Part shown: positions 1-10,788 of the stretch, piece by piece
How positions within the stretch are numbered: position 1 is the stretch's first letter
Layout: the number at the start of each line of letters is the position of its first letter
From: Pseudomicrostroma phylloplanum
Lineage: Eukaryota; Basidiomycota; Exobasidiomycetes; Microstromatales
Length of the DNA: 64,000 bases
Assembly (NCBI GenBank): GCA_039545275.1
Contig: BCHS01000002.1
Span: 1,984,001-2,048,000, forward strand
Reading direction: 5' to 3'
Notes under the pieces: generated by a model
What the model saw: the letters and a program-made list of their open reading frames with translations, nothing else
What the model was told of the DNA's origin: nothing
Databases searched by the model: none
Translations under genes and position numbers: made by a program

Positions 1-2301
1 GCAGATCGCGCACGATACATCAGTGATGGCGCCGCTCGAAGCGCTGTCCAAGAGCGTCATGTCGAGCCTGGCAAAGGCAAGCAAATGGCCCCTACTGTAC
101 ATTCCAGCAAGGCCAATACAACGAAGGCGGCTCAGAAGCAACGAACAGGACCTCGCAAACCATCCGCATCTGCGTCAAGGGCTAGTTCATCAGCTCCCGA
201 TCTGATCTTGCCCTCTCAGTCCGATTCTGCAGACGCAGCAGGCTCAGTAGAGCCGGGTTCAGCCTCTCATAAGGGCGAAGAGGGCGAGTCTGCTCCGGTC
301 CGGCCAGTGTCACGTCCGTCCCTCGATTCAGCGCGCACTTTCGTGGACCGTAGACCGTCAACAACGTCGCTCAAGTCCACTTCAGGATCGTCGATTTGGC
401 ACGGTCGGTTACCCGGGGCACCAGTACCGCCATCGCGTCAGGCAGAGACGACGGATCGACTCAGAGACTTGTTTGGCGCACCTTTGTCGGCAACATCGCA
501 TAACCTCCCGGAACAAGCCTACGATGATACTGTCAAGCAGATCGAGCTGCCCCCTCGGCCCCTCTCGAATCAGACTGTTTCTGCTAACAAACATGCTGCG
601 ACTTCACCTTCGACTTCGGCGGGACAGGCAAATGAGCAGCAATTGCGTCGAGACACCTTGTTGGACATTGCTCGATTGCAGAGTGTCGCTCCACAAGGCA
701 ACTCTTTGGCAGCTCTAGAACGATTGCTCACAAATTCGCTGCGCAGCGAACCCGTCGATGAATCGAATTTAGCCTCAACATCAGGAGCAAGACTGTCCCG
801 ACAGGGTGCAATAACAAGCTCCACACGACATTCTAGGCCTCCGCCCCCGGTCCCGCCACGAACGCATGTGCCTCTGATCACCGCTGCCAGCATTGCTCGA
901 AGCGGTTCCTTCATCAATCCAAGGTCTTCCTTCGCTCCGCTACCTCGTCAAACTCGTCTGCCGACCATCACTGATGCTACCCGTCACTTTCCTCCCACGA
1001 CTGGTGATGGCGGTAGCGCTGCCGGTGACGAAGAGGCTGATGAGCAAATCGGAAGCGAGCGCAGACCGCCAGCACTGCCTCCGCGCCTTCCGGTAGCAGG
1101 TGGCAGAGTGTCGGCTTTATTGGAAAGGTTTGAAGGACCGCGGAGAGCGGGTGCCGATGTGGCGAGCTCTACCGGTTCGCATCGAGACGCCTCCCTGGGC
1201 GGCGTGGAAGCCATGTCCGCCTCAGCAGTTCGGCCAGCAGTCCAGCCTCCTTCGCCACCTCTGATCGACTTGTCTATCCCAGAGTCAGGACCGCCCACAA
1301 CACCTCAAAGACGTCGGCCGCCACCACCGCCGCCCCCCGCTCTCGCCGAGATTGACGGTCCACCGTCACATCGAGCCTCTCCAGCACCTCCACTGCCTGC
1401 TCGTATCGCAGAAACTCTGGCAAGCAGTCCAGAGGCTCCTTCACTTCCCCGTTCCAGCTCGTACCCTCACTTGTTTCGCACAGACTCTCAGCAAGATCGT
1501 GCACGGAGGAGCGCGCTGGATGCTCTAATCAGGAATGAAATCGCTGAGGAGAGGCCAGGGACGGCCTCTACCGCACCAGGCACCTCTGACTCCTCGAGGC
1601 TGGCGCAACGGCCTCCACCCAGTCTCCCTGGCGATAGTCCCTCGCGCTCCCTGCACAGCGGCGAGCGACGGCCACTTCCCATGACTCCAGGGCCGCCGGG
1701 TTCTGCCGTCGTACAGATACTGCCTCTGGGCAGTACGCAGCGGGCACCGGAAGCCTCAGCGACTGCTCAGCCGACTGCTCAGCCGTCTGCTCCTGTCGCT
1801 GATGGACCATCCGTCGCTCCAGCAGACAGTGTCAGCTCTGAGTCGGGCCAGCGATACATTACAGACTTGGACATTGTTGCTTCACGCTTAGAGGCCAATC
1901 CCTCCGCTTCTCACTTCGATGACATAGCTCTTCTACAAGACTTCTTGGGACCGGCACTCCCTTCTTCTCTCTCGCCTGCAGAGCTTTCCTCGATTCCACT
2001 GGGTATCGTCGAGGTCGAGAAGCGGAGAGTGACAAAGGAAGGAAAGACCAAGACGAAGCTTGCTTGTCTGGGATTGAGGGTGGATCGCTGTGGGATTTGT
2101 CTAGGCCAATTCAAAGAAGGACAGGGAGCCTATGTCCTAGGCGGCTGCCTGCACGTCTTCCACGGACGAGCCGAGACCGAAGGGGGTCCAGCTTCTGCTG
2201 GTGTGCCTTCTCCGGACTGTGCTCGAGAGTGGTTCAGGAGAAGCAGAGTCTGCCCGATGTGCCGCGTGCCGGCGCTTGACGAAGACAGGGCGAGTAGCTG
2301 A
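1..2301 (+). CDS. RING-type E3 ligase-like protein, proline/serine-rich, 5' end not in window
   Basis: The frame is open from the first base of the window; the first in-frame ATG is at 85 (738 aa from there), but no upstream stop is seen, so the true start may lie outside. Most of the protein is low-complexity and Pro/Ser/Arg-rich with polyproline stretches suited to SH3 or WW partners (around residues 255-260 and 410-420). The last 75 residues form a RING-H2-like domain: CGIC near residue 670, then CLHVFH and a final CPMC pair near 722, with an insertion between the inner zinc ligands. This predicts a ubiquitin ligase, but the substrate is unknown. The gene is convergent with the next one, 126 bp between stops. 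Single exon as read. Confidence 0.75.
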   Translation, partial: ADRARYISDGAARSAVQERHVEPGKGKQMAPTVHSSKANTTKAAQKQRTGPRKPSASASRASSSAPDLILPSQSDSADAAGSVEPGSASHKGEEGESAPVRPVSRPSLDSARTFVDRRPSTTSLKSTSGSSIWHGRLPGAPVPPSRQAETTDRLRDLFGAPLSATSHNLPEQAYDDTVKQIELPPRPLSNQTVSANKHAATSPSTSAGQANEQQLRRDTLLDIARLQSVAPQGNSLAALERLLTNSLRSEPVDESNLASTSGARLSRQGAITSSTRHSRPPPPVPPRTHVPLITAASIARSGSFINPRSSFAPLPRQTRLPTITDATRHFPPTTGDGGSAAGDEEADEQIGSERRPPALPPRLPVAGGRVSALLERFEGPRRAGADVASSTGSHRDASLGGVEAMSASAVRPAVQPPSPPLIDLSIPESGPPTTPQRRRPPPPPPPALAEIDGPPSHRASPAPPLPARIAETLASSPEAPSLPRSSSYPHLFRTDSQQDRARRSALDALIRNEIAEERPGTASTAPGTSDSSRLAQRPPPSLPGDSPSRSLHSGERRPLPMTPGPPGSAVVQILPLGSTQRAPEASATAQPTAQPSAPVADGPSVAPADSVSSESGQRYITDLDIVASRLEANPSASHFDDIALLQDFLGPALPSSLSPAELSSIPLGIVEVEKRRVTKEGKTKTKLACLGLRVDRCGICLGQFKEGQGAYVLGGCLHVFHGRAETEGGPASAGVPSPDCAREWFRRSRVCPMCRVPALDEDRASS

Positions 2302-2427
2302 GTACTCTCCTCTGTAGAATGAGACATCTTTGCGAGGCTGTGCTTGTGTGTGAAAACAGCGTGAGCTTGCAATTGTACGGTGGTCCGATGGTGGCTGGGA
2401 TAGACAGTTGTCATGGTGGTCTGGCAG

Positions 2428-3290
2428 TCAACGATTGTCTTGTAATACCATTGCCTGACTCTCTCGAGCGCCACTTCTCCGCTGTCCAGCAGCCAAGACA
2501 TGGGCAGTCATTCCTGCGCCTTCCCGCAACCTCATCCTCCTTTCGTAAATGTCGTCCGAAGCGGCCTTGAGTGCTGCGATTTCCTCCTTGAGTGGGGCAG
2601 TCGCCTGCTTCGCATCGTCTGCGGTGCCGCTGCCAGCGCTGTTGCTACTAATACGTCCCTCTATAGTGACGCCGCCGAGAGAGGAAGACGCAAGCTCCGC
2701 AAGCATCTTGTCCAGATGAGCAATCACTGCAGAGAGGGACTGCTCGGCTTGCAAGGACTGAGCTGTGGGAGAGAGGGAGGATTCTCTGGGAGGGAAGGCA
2801 GTCGCCGGTCAGGATCAGATGGCACCTCTACGGGGTCCTGCTGATCTGCTCACATTTGATCATAAAAGGCGTCACCCAGTGATGCCAGCTCTTTCAATGC
2901 TCCCTCAAGGGCGTCTGCCTCCTCTTCCACCGTCCTTGGTCGCACAGCATGGGTACCTCCAGCAACGACCGACTGGCTTCCGCTTCCACTACCTCTGCTG
3001 CCTCTCCACCCTTGTCCAGCCAAATGGGCAGGCGTCGGCGCCAGAAAGCTGCCCATTCCTGTCAAGGACCTTCCACCGATACTGACGGCGGGTGAGGCGG
3101 CTGATGTGAGTGGAGTGTTCAGGGAGGCAGCAGCGATGGTGCCAAGACGTGAGGGTGCGGCTGGGGTCGACGGGGACATGCCGAGCGCGGTGGCTGCCTG
3201 GAGCGGCGTGAGAGTAGACTGTGGTGAGGTGGAAGCCATAGCGATGAGCTGAGAGGCAGGCGAGGCTGCCATTGGTGTCGAAGACGACAT
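2428..3290 (-). CDS. Unrecognised protein, Ser/Ala-rich head and helical C-terminal half (2 exons)
   Basis: Exons 2854-3290 and 2428-2785 on the minus strand join in phase (437+358 nt, 264 aa). The donor is GTGAGC and the acceptor CCTCCCAG. The start at 3290 (protein begins MSSSTPMAAS) is preferred; the open frame reaches 3416 but that upstream part looks non-coding. Residues 1-115 are low-complexity Ser/Ala/Thr/Pro. From about 120 the protein is helical and charged, with two amphipathic stretches (EEEADALEGALKEL and LKEEIAALKAASDDIYERR). That layout resembles small subunits of Mediator or nucleoporin coiled-coil complexes, but I cannot assign a family. It lies 182 bp downstream of CHL1 on the same strand. 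Confidence 0.6.
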
Positions 3291-3472
3291 GGCGCTACGG
3301 TCCAGAGATTGGCAATATGGCGTGGTATGACAGGAAGGAGGGAATCTGGGACCGATCAAGACGAGAGAAGCATTCAGGCATTGACGCTCCGCCGCCACTT
3401 CCGTCTGGCCATACAAATGATCTGGGTATATTATATTGCAAGTGGAGACGTGGGTGCCGCTGACCTCTCACA

Positions 3473-6440
3473 TCACACCATCCCCTTGGCACGCTTAGCT
3501 CTCCACCAAGCACCCAAGTCCTTCATCGTCCCACCGAAGCCTTCCTGCACCTTGACTTCTCCGCGAATCCATCCAGGAAGCCCATTGCGAATTTCTTTCC
3601 GCGCGTATCTGCCATCGAGGAGTAGCAAAGATGCAAAGTCGCCCTGATGACGGATTGCCCTGCCAATCGACTGGTTGACGGCTTTGAGACACAGCGAGAG
3701 GTACAAAGCCTGTCCAGGGTCTTCTCGAGGGGCAGACGCTGCTGACAAGGCAGTGTCTCTCTTCAGTGACCTCACATACTTCATCCGTTCCATCAGCTCA
3801 GGAGACTGAGAGTTCGGAAATGGCATGCCAACCATGACCACTGCTCTAGCCAAACGATCACTGAAGTTGATACCTTCGGATAGCTTGGCGCCGACAACGG
3901 CAAGCAGTAGAGAGCCCGTGACGGTAGAAGCGGGCTTGACGTCCTCTATGGCTGAGGTGTAGGCTTGCAGCGTAGCCTCGACCTCGCTCGCTAGCTTGGG
4001 CTCGGTGAAGAGGGCCTTCCTCGACTGCAGACGAGTCCAGGCACCTGTCTCTTTCCACCGTGCCACTACTTCGTCCAACAACTTGTATGATGGTAGGAAG
4101 ACGACAATTCCGTGCGGTATCAGCGCAGCGAAGTTGGCAATGGCATTACCGAGATCGTCTAGTAACGCGGTGTCTCCCCTCTTGCCATAGGTGAAGTCGA
4201 AGGGCACACCTCGAGGTCCAGATGGTACAATCGAGCAGAAGAGGTTTTCGGATGGTACGATGTGCCCGCAAGAGAATGTGGACCATCGTTCGCCCGGCAG
4301 AGAGGGCAGGAGCTGTTTGCGGATATCAGAGATCGGCTCCATCGTTCCACCGGCCATGACAATGGCTCGAGACGCTGTGATGAGACTCGAGAAAGACTCG
4401 CTTGGGTTCAACAGTTGATACTTGAGCGAGACCACAGGAGCAGTGCTTGCAGAAGGGATCGGCGACCTTCCTTCGGCTGCTGGCAGCAGGCTCAACAGGA
4501 CACGACCGTCCTGCGCCCGGTTTGACAGAGACAGTATGAACGATTCGATACTGTGCATCGCAGCGATGGCCGAGGGCGGCAGCGGAGCAGCGGGCAACGT
4601 CCTACCATTCGTGGTGCTGCGGGCTCCTTTGACACCTCTTGAGCCTTCTGTGACTTCTTTCGCTTTGCTGGCCTTCTCTGCCACCTGCTCAGCGTAACCG
4701 CTGACCTTTCGAGCAATGTGCGACTCCTTCAGGAAGCTTTCCAGCTTACCGAAGTTGATGGTGTCAAGGTTCCCTCCCATTGCCTCGACCATTTTGCTGG
4801 CTGTCCAGACCTCTTCTTTTGCCGGTCTAGCACCATCGGCCCATTGCTTCGCCACGCGTTCTAGACCTTCGAGCAGCCTCTTCAGGGTCCTCAGGTGCAT
4901 CTCTGACTCTCCCTTGAGGCGACTGGCAAAGCGACGCAAATACTCATTGATCTGCGCCTTGGCTACCGTGAGTTGAGTAGAGGTGATGGTGCACGAGTAG
5001 ACTCCAAGGATAGTGTCGATGAGATTGTGCGACTCGTCAATTAGGATGACTGCACCGTCGAGGGAGATACCTAGCGACTCTCTAGCGGTCTTTTGCAGGA
5101 GCAAATTATAAGGAAGTGTGACGAGCTCGGCTTGCCTCGCTGCAGTTCTGCCAGCATAGTAGGGGCATGTTTTCATCTCTTTGCCAACTTCAACTAGATC
5201 CTCGATGTCTCTCACCTCCGCAAGAGCCCGGTCCCGAAAGTCAAGGACTTGAGCCCGTCCAATGGCATCTGTTGGGGGCAGAAACTGACAGCGCTTGCCC
5301 TTCTCTTTGCCCGATGCCAGCTCACGACAGGCCTCGTTCATGGCTTCCGTTCCCGCTTTGGCTCCGACCTTCTGTACGTCTTCGTTGATGCACATCTGCT
5401 TTCGAGACCCCAGAGGGATCGTGCGTATAGCAGGGATAGCCTGCGCTTCGGCCATAGACCCGTCTTGTCCTTCAATGTCTCTTCCAAAAGAAGTCTTTTT
5501 CAGCTCAGCGATGAACTGACTGAGCTGCGAGTGAGTCCGGGAGGCATAGATGACCTTCGGCGTCGTCTCTGGAAGTTCTTCGAGGTCATTCGTGCTTGGT
5601 CCAGAGAATTGGGCCATCAAGGCCCGCACGGCTGGAGAGAGGTTGGCATCGTCTTCGCCGCTAGAGGTCAGAGCATGCCATGCTGGCTGACCAGAGACGG
5701 ATGAAGAAGCACCGCCAGGAGAGTCTGACGGTAGGAAAGCCTCGTCGTCCGAAGGCGCATCATCGTCTGCGCCAGGGTCATCCAGGCGCTGCGAGGGCAA
5801 TGGTGGGACGTTGCGGAGATTCAGCGTCGAGCGATGAAGATGCACGATATCTTGAGCTTCACCTACTCACCTGCCTCTTCGCAAATCTAGCTGTGCCCAT
5901 CTTGGCCTCTCTCAACGCCCTCTTTCTCAGCTCGGCTTCCTTGACCTTGACTGCTGCTATCCGCTCCTTGAGCTCCTCCTCGTGACGAGTCAAGTCGCGT
6001 CTCTTCCTTTCAGCTGCCTGCCTTCTTACCCACGCTGGCTCTAGTAGAGTAGGAAGACCCATCGAGCAATACGCTTACATCAGCTGCCGTATCGCATCCC
6101 AACACCGTGGCTCGCCGCTCCACTCACCAGCATCAGGTCCCTCACCACCTTCATCGAGGGCAATAGCTTCCCTTCTCTTCTCATTCTCCCTCAGCCAGGT
6201 GAAAGTAGCGCAAATCAGGCTCAACGACTTGCCCGTCCCCGTAGGACTCTCGAAGACTGCCACCTTGCGTCCCTCGATTGCCTCGAAGAGAGCTGTCATG
6301 AGGTCGAGCTGGATTGAGTAGGGGGTGGGATACGGGAAGGAGAATGCGGCGCCCGTCCTTGCCGGAGTGGGCAAACGTGCAGAGGTGTTCGCTGCCGCAT
6401 CCCCGGTCGAGGGTCGAGGGTCCGCACTCGATGGCGCCAT
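3473..6440 (-). CDS. CHL1: ATP-dependent DNA helicase CHL1 (DDX11/FANCJ family, 3 exons)
   Basis: Exons 6128-6440, 5871-6040 and 3473-5788 join in phase to 932 aa. The start at 6440 ([10 protein letters not shown]) gives the usual length for fungal Chl1. Visible motifs: a Q-motif-like PYSIQLDLM region at 40-49, Walker A SPTGTGKS at 65-72, four Fe-S cluster cysteines at about 294, 315, 328 and 369, the DESH box at 412-415, and the helicase C motifs SEGINFSD and QSIGRAIRH near the end. This superfamily 2, XPD-like 5'-3' helicase acts in the nucleus on replication-coupled sister-chromatid cohesion; that role comes from the family. Both introns have GTGAGT donors. The gene is divergent from the next gene across 252 bp. 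Confidence 0.95.
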
Positions 6441-6692
6441 ACTGCGACCCACTCTACGAGCATAAAGCCATGTACGATGATGGCCAGAGGTCAAGACTGT
6501 AGCTGGCGGTATGGGTCCTCAAAGCAACCAACAACGAACGCCCCTTGGCAACGCGCCAATTTCCGCCTGGAGCGTGTCCGCGTCGGAAAGAACTTCGCTC
6601 AAGTGGAGTGGAGAAGCACAGAGGAGAAGGTCTTGGACAGAGGAAGTCTTATGCTCCTCTTCTTCATCTAACACTTCTATATACTCTGCAAC

Positions 6693-7577
6693 ATGACTTC
6701 TCTCCCCGATACCGCCGCTTCCAATGGTTCTGCTACTACAGTCAATGGGGACTCAGCCACCGGCTCAACTGCTGAGCGCTTCCCCGCACCGCCGAGGGAT
6801 GTCTTGTCCATCTTGCGCACCTTTCTCGAGACACAGCAGAGGAGGGTGGGCCTGTGGAACGAATACGAGGAGGCTATGGAGGGCCACCTGAGGGCTGTCA
6901 AGGCTGAGAAGGAGCAGATTGGATCAGTCAATGGTGGAAGTACTACAGGAGCGTCGCTCGCCAATGGACATGCTGAGCACGGAGCGAGCAGCTCAACAGA
7001 CCATGACGGCGCATCGGACTCAGATCTCCCCAATGCACACCCTCACACTCATGGCCATGGCTCGAGCCACTACGACTCGACACCGCTACCCTTGTCAGAC
7101 CCTGGTCTCCTCGCAAGGATCATCTCCCTCGTCACTTCCGGTCTCCTAGACTGTGCGCACGAGACGAGGACGATCGCCCTCGAGCTGAGCTCTCCAACCA
7201 GCACAGCAGAAGGAGCAGCCGCCGCCTCGTCATCATCAGTACCACCAGCCACCGCCACCGCCACGGCCACCGCCACGGCCTCTGCGCCTTTTGATCCACG
7301 TCCAGACTTGGCGCGTACCATTGGCAGGATTCAAGATCTAGAGAATAGCGTTCTGAGGAAGATTGTTCGCAGGGATCAGCTCAGGAGAGGATGGGTGGCG
7401 CCTTCGGCCGTGGGAGAGGACGTGACTACGGACTCGACGGCTTCTCATAGCAAGGAGGAAGAGGAAGCAGAGGTACAGGAGCTGGATGCCGAGATCGAGC
7501 GATTGAGGAAAGAGGAGATTGCGGAGCTGATGACGGAAGTGAGGGGAGAGATGGCCGACCTGCAACTAGGCGGGTGA
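6693..7577 (+). CDS. Unrecognised 294-aa helical protein
   Basis: Single-exon ORF that I do not recognise. Residues 30-75 form a charged helix (RDVLSILRTFLETQQRRVGLW). A His/Ser-rich stretch follows, then a second helical segment (LLARIISLVTSGLLDC). A Thr-Ala dipeptide run encoded by a GCCACC/GCCACG microsatellite lies near 187-195. The C-terminal 100 residues are strongly coiled-coil-like (LDAEIERLRKEEIAELMTEV). No signal peptide or membrane span is seen. It shares a short divergent promoter with CHL1 and is convergent with TUP1. A cytosolic or nuclear scaffold is plausible but not shown. Confidence 0.65.
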   Translation: MTSLPDTAASNGSATTVNGDSATGSTAERFPAPPRDVLSILRTFLETQQRRVGLWNEYEEAMEGHLRAVKAEKEQIGSVNGGSTTGASLANGHAEHGASSSTDHDGASDSDLPNAHPHTHGHGSSHYDSTPLPLSDPGLLARIISLVTSGLLDCAHETRTIALELSSPTSTAEGAAAASSSSVPPATATATATATASAPFDPRPDLARTIGRIQDLENSVLRKIVRRDQLRRGWVAPSAVGEDVTTDSTASHSKEEEEAEVQELDAEIERLRKEEIAELMTEVRGEMADLQLGG

Positions 7578-7811
7578 GAGAGAGAGGTTCAGGCGAAGCA
7601 CGCAGCAGACGGGATTACTATCAGATGATCTGGAACGAAGTAGCAGGACGAATAACAAAGGACAGATACGACTAGGGATCCTCGTATGAACAGCGCTCTT
7701 GACGTAGCAATTGCGGATCGACAAACCTGCTCCGCCTCTCGGTATTTTGACTTTCCTCCGGTCATCCCCTCCTCGCAAAACCTTGTACATCTATTCTCTC
7801 CCTCTACAAAC

Positions 7812-9884
7812 CTATGATCCATTCACTCGATCGTAGCTCCAGATCCTAGCATTGAAGTCTCCACTGCCACTGGCCAGGAGACCGCCAGCAGGGCTTAGAC
7901 TGATAGCAATGACCGAGTTCTTGTGGCCCATGAGGATCAGCTGAGTCTGACCCGTCCTTGGGTCCCAGAATTGAATACCACGGTCTTTGCTTCCAGAAGC
8001 AATCCACTGGCTGTCAGGCGAGCAGCTAACGGACAAGACGTAGTCCTTGTGTCCTGAAAAGGTAGTATAGCAAACGGCTTTTCCTACCCGCTCCTCGTCT
8101 GGCAGGCCCTGGTCTAGAGCCCTGTGGGTTCCTGACAGATCCCACATCTTCAGCGTCTTGTCAAGCGATCCACTGACCAAGTTTCGGCCATCGGGCGTGA
8201 AAGAGACGGAGTAGATGGAGTCCTTCTGCGACTTTAGCCTCTCTAGTTGCTGGCCGGTCTTGGTGTCCCAGACTCGCACGAGGGTGTCGAGAGCTCCAGC
8301 AGCTACGAGCCTGTTGTCAGAGGAGATGCTGACGGATGTGACACCTGCCTCGGAGGGACCCTGCTCCAGCCCTGGCGAAGTGTAAAGGGTATGCAGGAGA
8401 TTGCCAGACTCGACGTCCCAAATTCTGACCGTCTTGTCACCAGAGCCACTGGCAATGATCCTCCCATCCCGCGACCAGTCGAGAGAGTAAATCTCTTGCT
8501 TGTGGCCAGTGAAGACATTCTTGACCTTCTTTCGAGCAATGTCCCACACTCGCACTTGACGGTCCTCCGCGCCAGTTGCCAAGAACTTGCCATCCGGAGA
8601 GAAGCACACGGAGCGGATGTACAGGTCGCCCTTGTTTGCGGCAGCGGAGTCCATCAGGATGCACACCTTTGCTCCCGTCTTTGTATCGTAGATCTGAGCC
8701 GAGCGATTGCAACCAGTGGCCAGATACTTGCCGTCGGGGGAGAAACGAACACAGCAGACCACACTCTCGTGCATGAGGGTGTGAACGAGGTTGACGTCAA
8801 GGGTTCGCTTGACCTTGGGGTTGAAGATGGCGAGCCAGTCGGATCCCTCCTTCTTCAGGTCCTTGGGAACCTCATCGGGATCCAGGTCGCTCCAGCTTGC
8901 TAGTGTGTTGTTACCAGCAGCGCCGGGCCCCGGAGAGGGCTCAGCATCACGATTGGGAGGTGCAGGAGGTCCACTAGAAGGAGCGCTCGAGCCCTGTGGA
9001 GGCGGGCCGCCTTGGTAACCTGGTCCGCCGCCACTTCTCCGACCTGCCGCGGCAGTATCCCTTTCTGCTTTCACCCCAGCTCCTTCTCGACCAGGGCTGG
9101 GTGGCCCGCCCCCGTAGCCAGGGTGAGGGGGTCCTCCTGCGCCTTCGATTCTGATCCTCTTACTGTCCACACCTCCATTCCTCTCCCTCTCGTATCCTCC
9201 ATTCTGCTGGTGAGCAGCTGCCTCTGATCCTGGCGGGGCTCCAAAGGGGGCCGGTGCACCACCTTTACCCAGTGCGCCCGCGGGGGCAATGGGTGGTGGT
9301 GGCCCTTGTTGCTGCTGTTGCTGAAGACGAGGGGACCCTGGGCCGAGATCGGCAGGAGCGCCACCTCGCGAGTCGAGCACTTGTCGTAGCCTCTTGATCT
9401 CCTCCTCGTATCTGATAGAGGGAGGGGTACATGTGCGGATACAGTGGTGAGCGGATGATCTGCGGTAGTCAAGGGATCGCGACGATGATGATGATTATGG
9501 CACTCACTGCTGTGCCATCGATGTGTGACGAGCCTCAAGCTCCATGATGTGTTGCTGCATCATCTGTACCTCGCTCACTTGTTGGCCGACTAGTCGAGCG
9601 GAACAGAGGGCGGAAAGAAGTACGGGAAGGCAAATACAGTCAATCACAAGGCCTCACCAAAACTCAGTTGTACCCCAAGGACTTCTGTGGCCCTGATGCT
9701 CACCCCTGTGTTCGAACTCATCCCTCTGACTCTTGAAGGACTGAGCGTCTGTGCCGATTAGGTCGAACTCCTGCTTGACGAACTCGAGGAGGTCATCCAA
9801 CCTAGAAGCGGACACGCCCTGGGGCGCGGCTGCTACGGGTGCAGATGCTGGCACGAGGCTACGGTGCTGATAGACTCCCGACAT
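7812..9884 (-). CDS. TUP1: General transcriptional co-repressor Tup1 (3 exons)
   Basis: Exons 9704-9884, 9508-9589 and 7812-9411 join in phase to 620 aa. Residues 20-105 are the Tup_N tetramerisation coiled coil that binds Ssn6/Cyc8 (RLDDLLEFVKQEFD, then YEEEIKRLRQ). Residues 110-275 are a Gln/Pro/Gly-rich spacer with a polyQ run. From about 290 to the end are seven WD40 repeats with GH...WD signatures (SPDGKYLATG, GDKTVRIWD, SKDRGIQFWD). The protein should repress sets of genes in the nucleus by recruiting deacetylases and blocking Mediator, as known for the family. All introns lie in the N-terminal coding part. The upstream 0.9 kb is unusually repetitive (separate entry). Confidence 0.96.
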
Positions 9885-10788
9885 GTTGGGCCAGCAGTCG
9901 ATGTGGACTGAACGACAGAAGAGATGTGGGTTCAGATGAGATCAGCGCGCGAGGAGCGGGTGTCGGTGATCTTGGGGTTACGGGAGGATGCACGTCTTGT
10001 TATTTTGGGATCGTGTCGTCCGCGCCCCCTTGGTGGGTGTGCCGCTGTTGGCGATGTGTGGCTTGCAGAGGACAGTGGTAGCCAGTGGTACTGACGAGGG
10101 TGTGGATTGAACGGGAGCGTAGGCGTGTGCGTGGAGTGAGAGGATGGGTATGTGGGTGTGTGTGATGGTGCAGAAGGAGCAGGAGGAGCAGGAGAGGCGG
10201 AGGGCGACGATGGCGTCTGCGTCTGCGTCGGGCGAAGAGGATGGATGGATGGATGGGTGGATGGCTTGAGTGGCTCAGTGACGGGGCGCGTGGGCGAGCG
10301 GGGCGGGAGATTGGCCATGCAAGAAGAAAGGCCAAGCAAGAAGCGAGGCGGCACGCCTGCCGCTGTCCACCCGCCTGCAACTCGACAGCAAAGGCGGGCA
10401 GCAGCAACAGCAGCAGCAGCAGCCAGCATCCGCCCTCGCCCCCCCCCCCCCCCGCCACCTGAACTCAGGCACAGATGCGCGGACTGGACGGTGATGCAAG
10501 CGGAGAAACAACTCACACTTCTGGGTTCGCTTCCGCCTTTGCCGGCCGTGGGAAGCCGGAGCTAACAAGGCAGCGCACATCCACGCGGCTCATCTGTGTA
10601 CCAGTATTGCCATCTGCAACTGGCAACCTGTGTGTGACCTAAGCGAGCAATGGCAGGCCAGTCAGTCATCAGACGACGCTGGTGATTCAGCAAATGTAAC
10701 AGATCTATATAGTGAGTGGAATCGATAGCAAGACACAGCACATCTCAGGTCCAACAAATGCAAGACATCCTGTATGTCATCTTCTCCC
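9885..10788 (-). other. TUP1 leader/promoter with microsatellites; no gene supported
   Basis: This 0.9 kb between TUP1 and the 3' end of SRP40 holds a GGAT-type run (10231-10266), a CAG/CAA run (about 10393-10425), a 14-base C homopolymer (10440-10453), GT-rich stretches and GGA repeats. Minus-strand open frames of 150-194 codons here are composed of these repeats and show no conserved domain, so they are not called. It is most simply a long promoter and 5' leader for TUP1. Confidence 0.6.

Noticed and set aside
8247..8903. 218-codon plus-strand frame inside TUP1
   Set aside because: Antisense to the WD40 repeats; no independent support.
10440..10453. C14 run as a biological element
   Set aside because: Simple homopolymer, likely slippage or assembly noise; recorded only as part of the TUP1 leader.
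9932..10516. 194-codon minus-strand frame upstream of TUP1
   Set aside because: Built from homopolymer and CT-rich repeats; residues are low-complexity and no start context or domain is visible.
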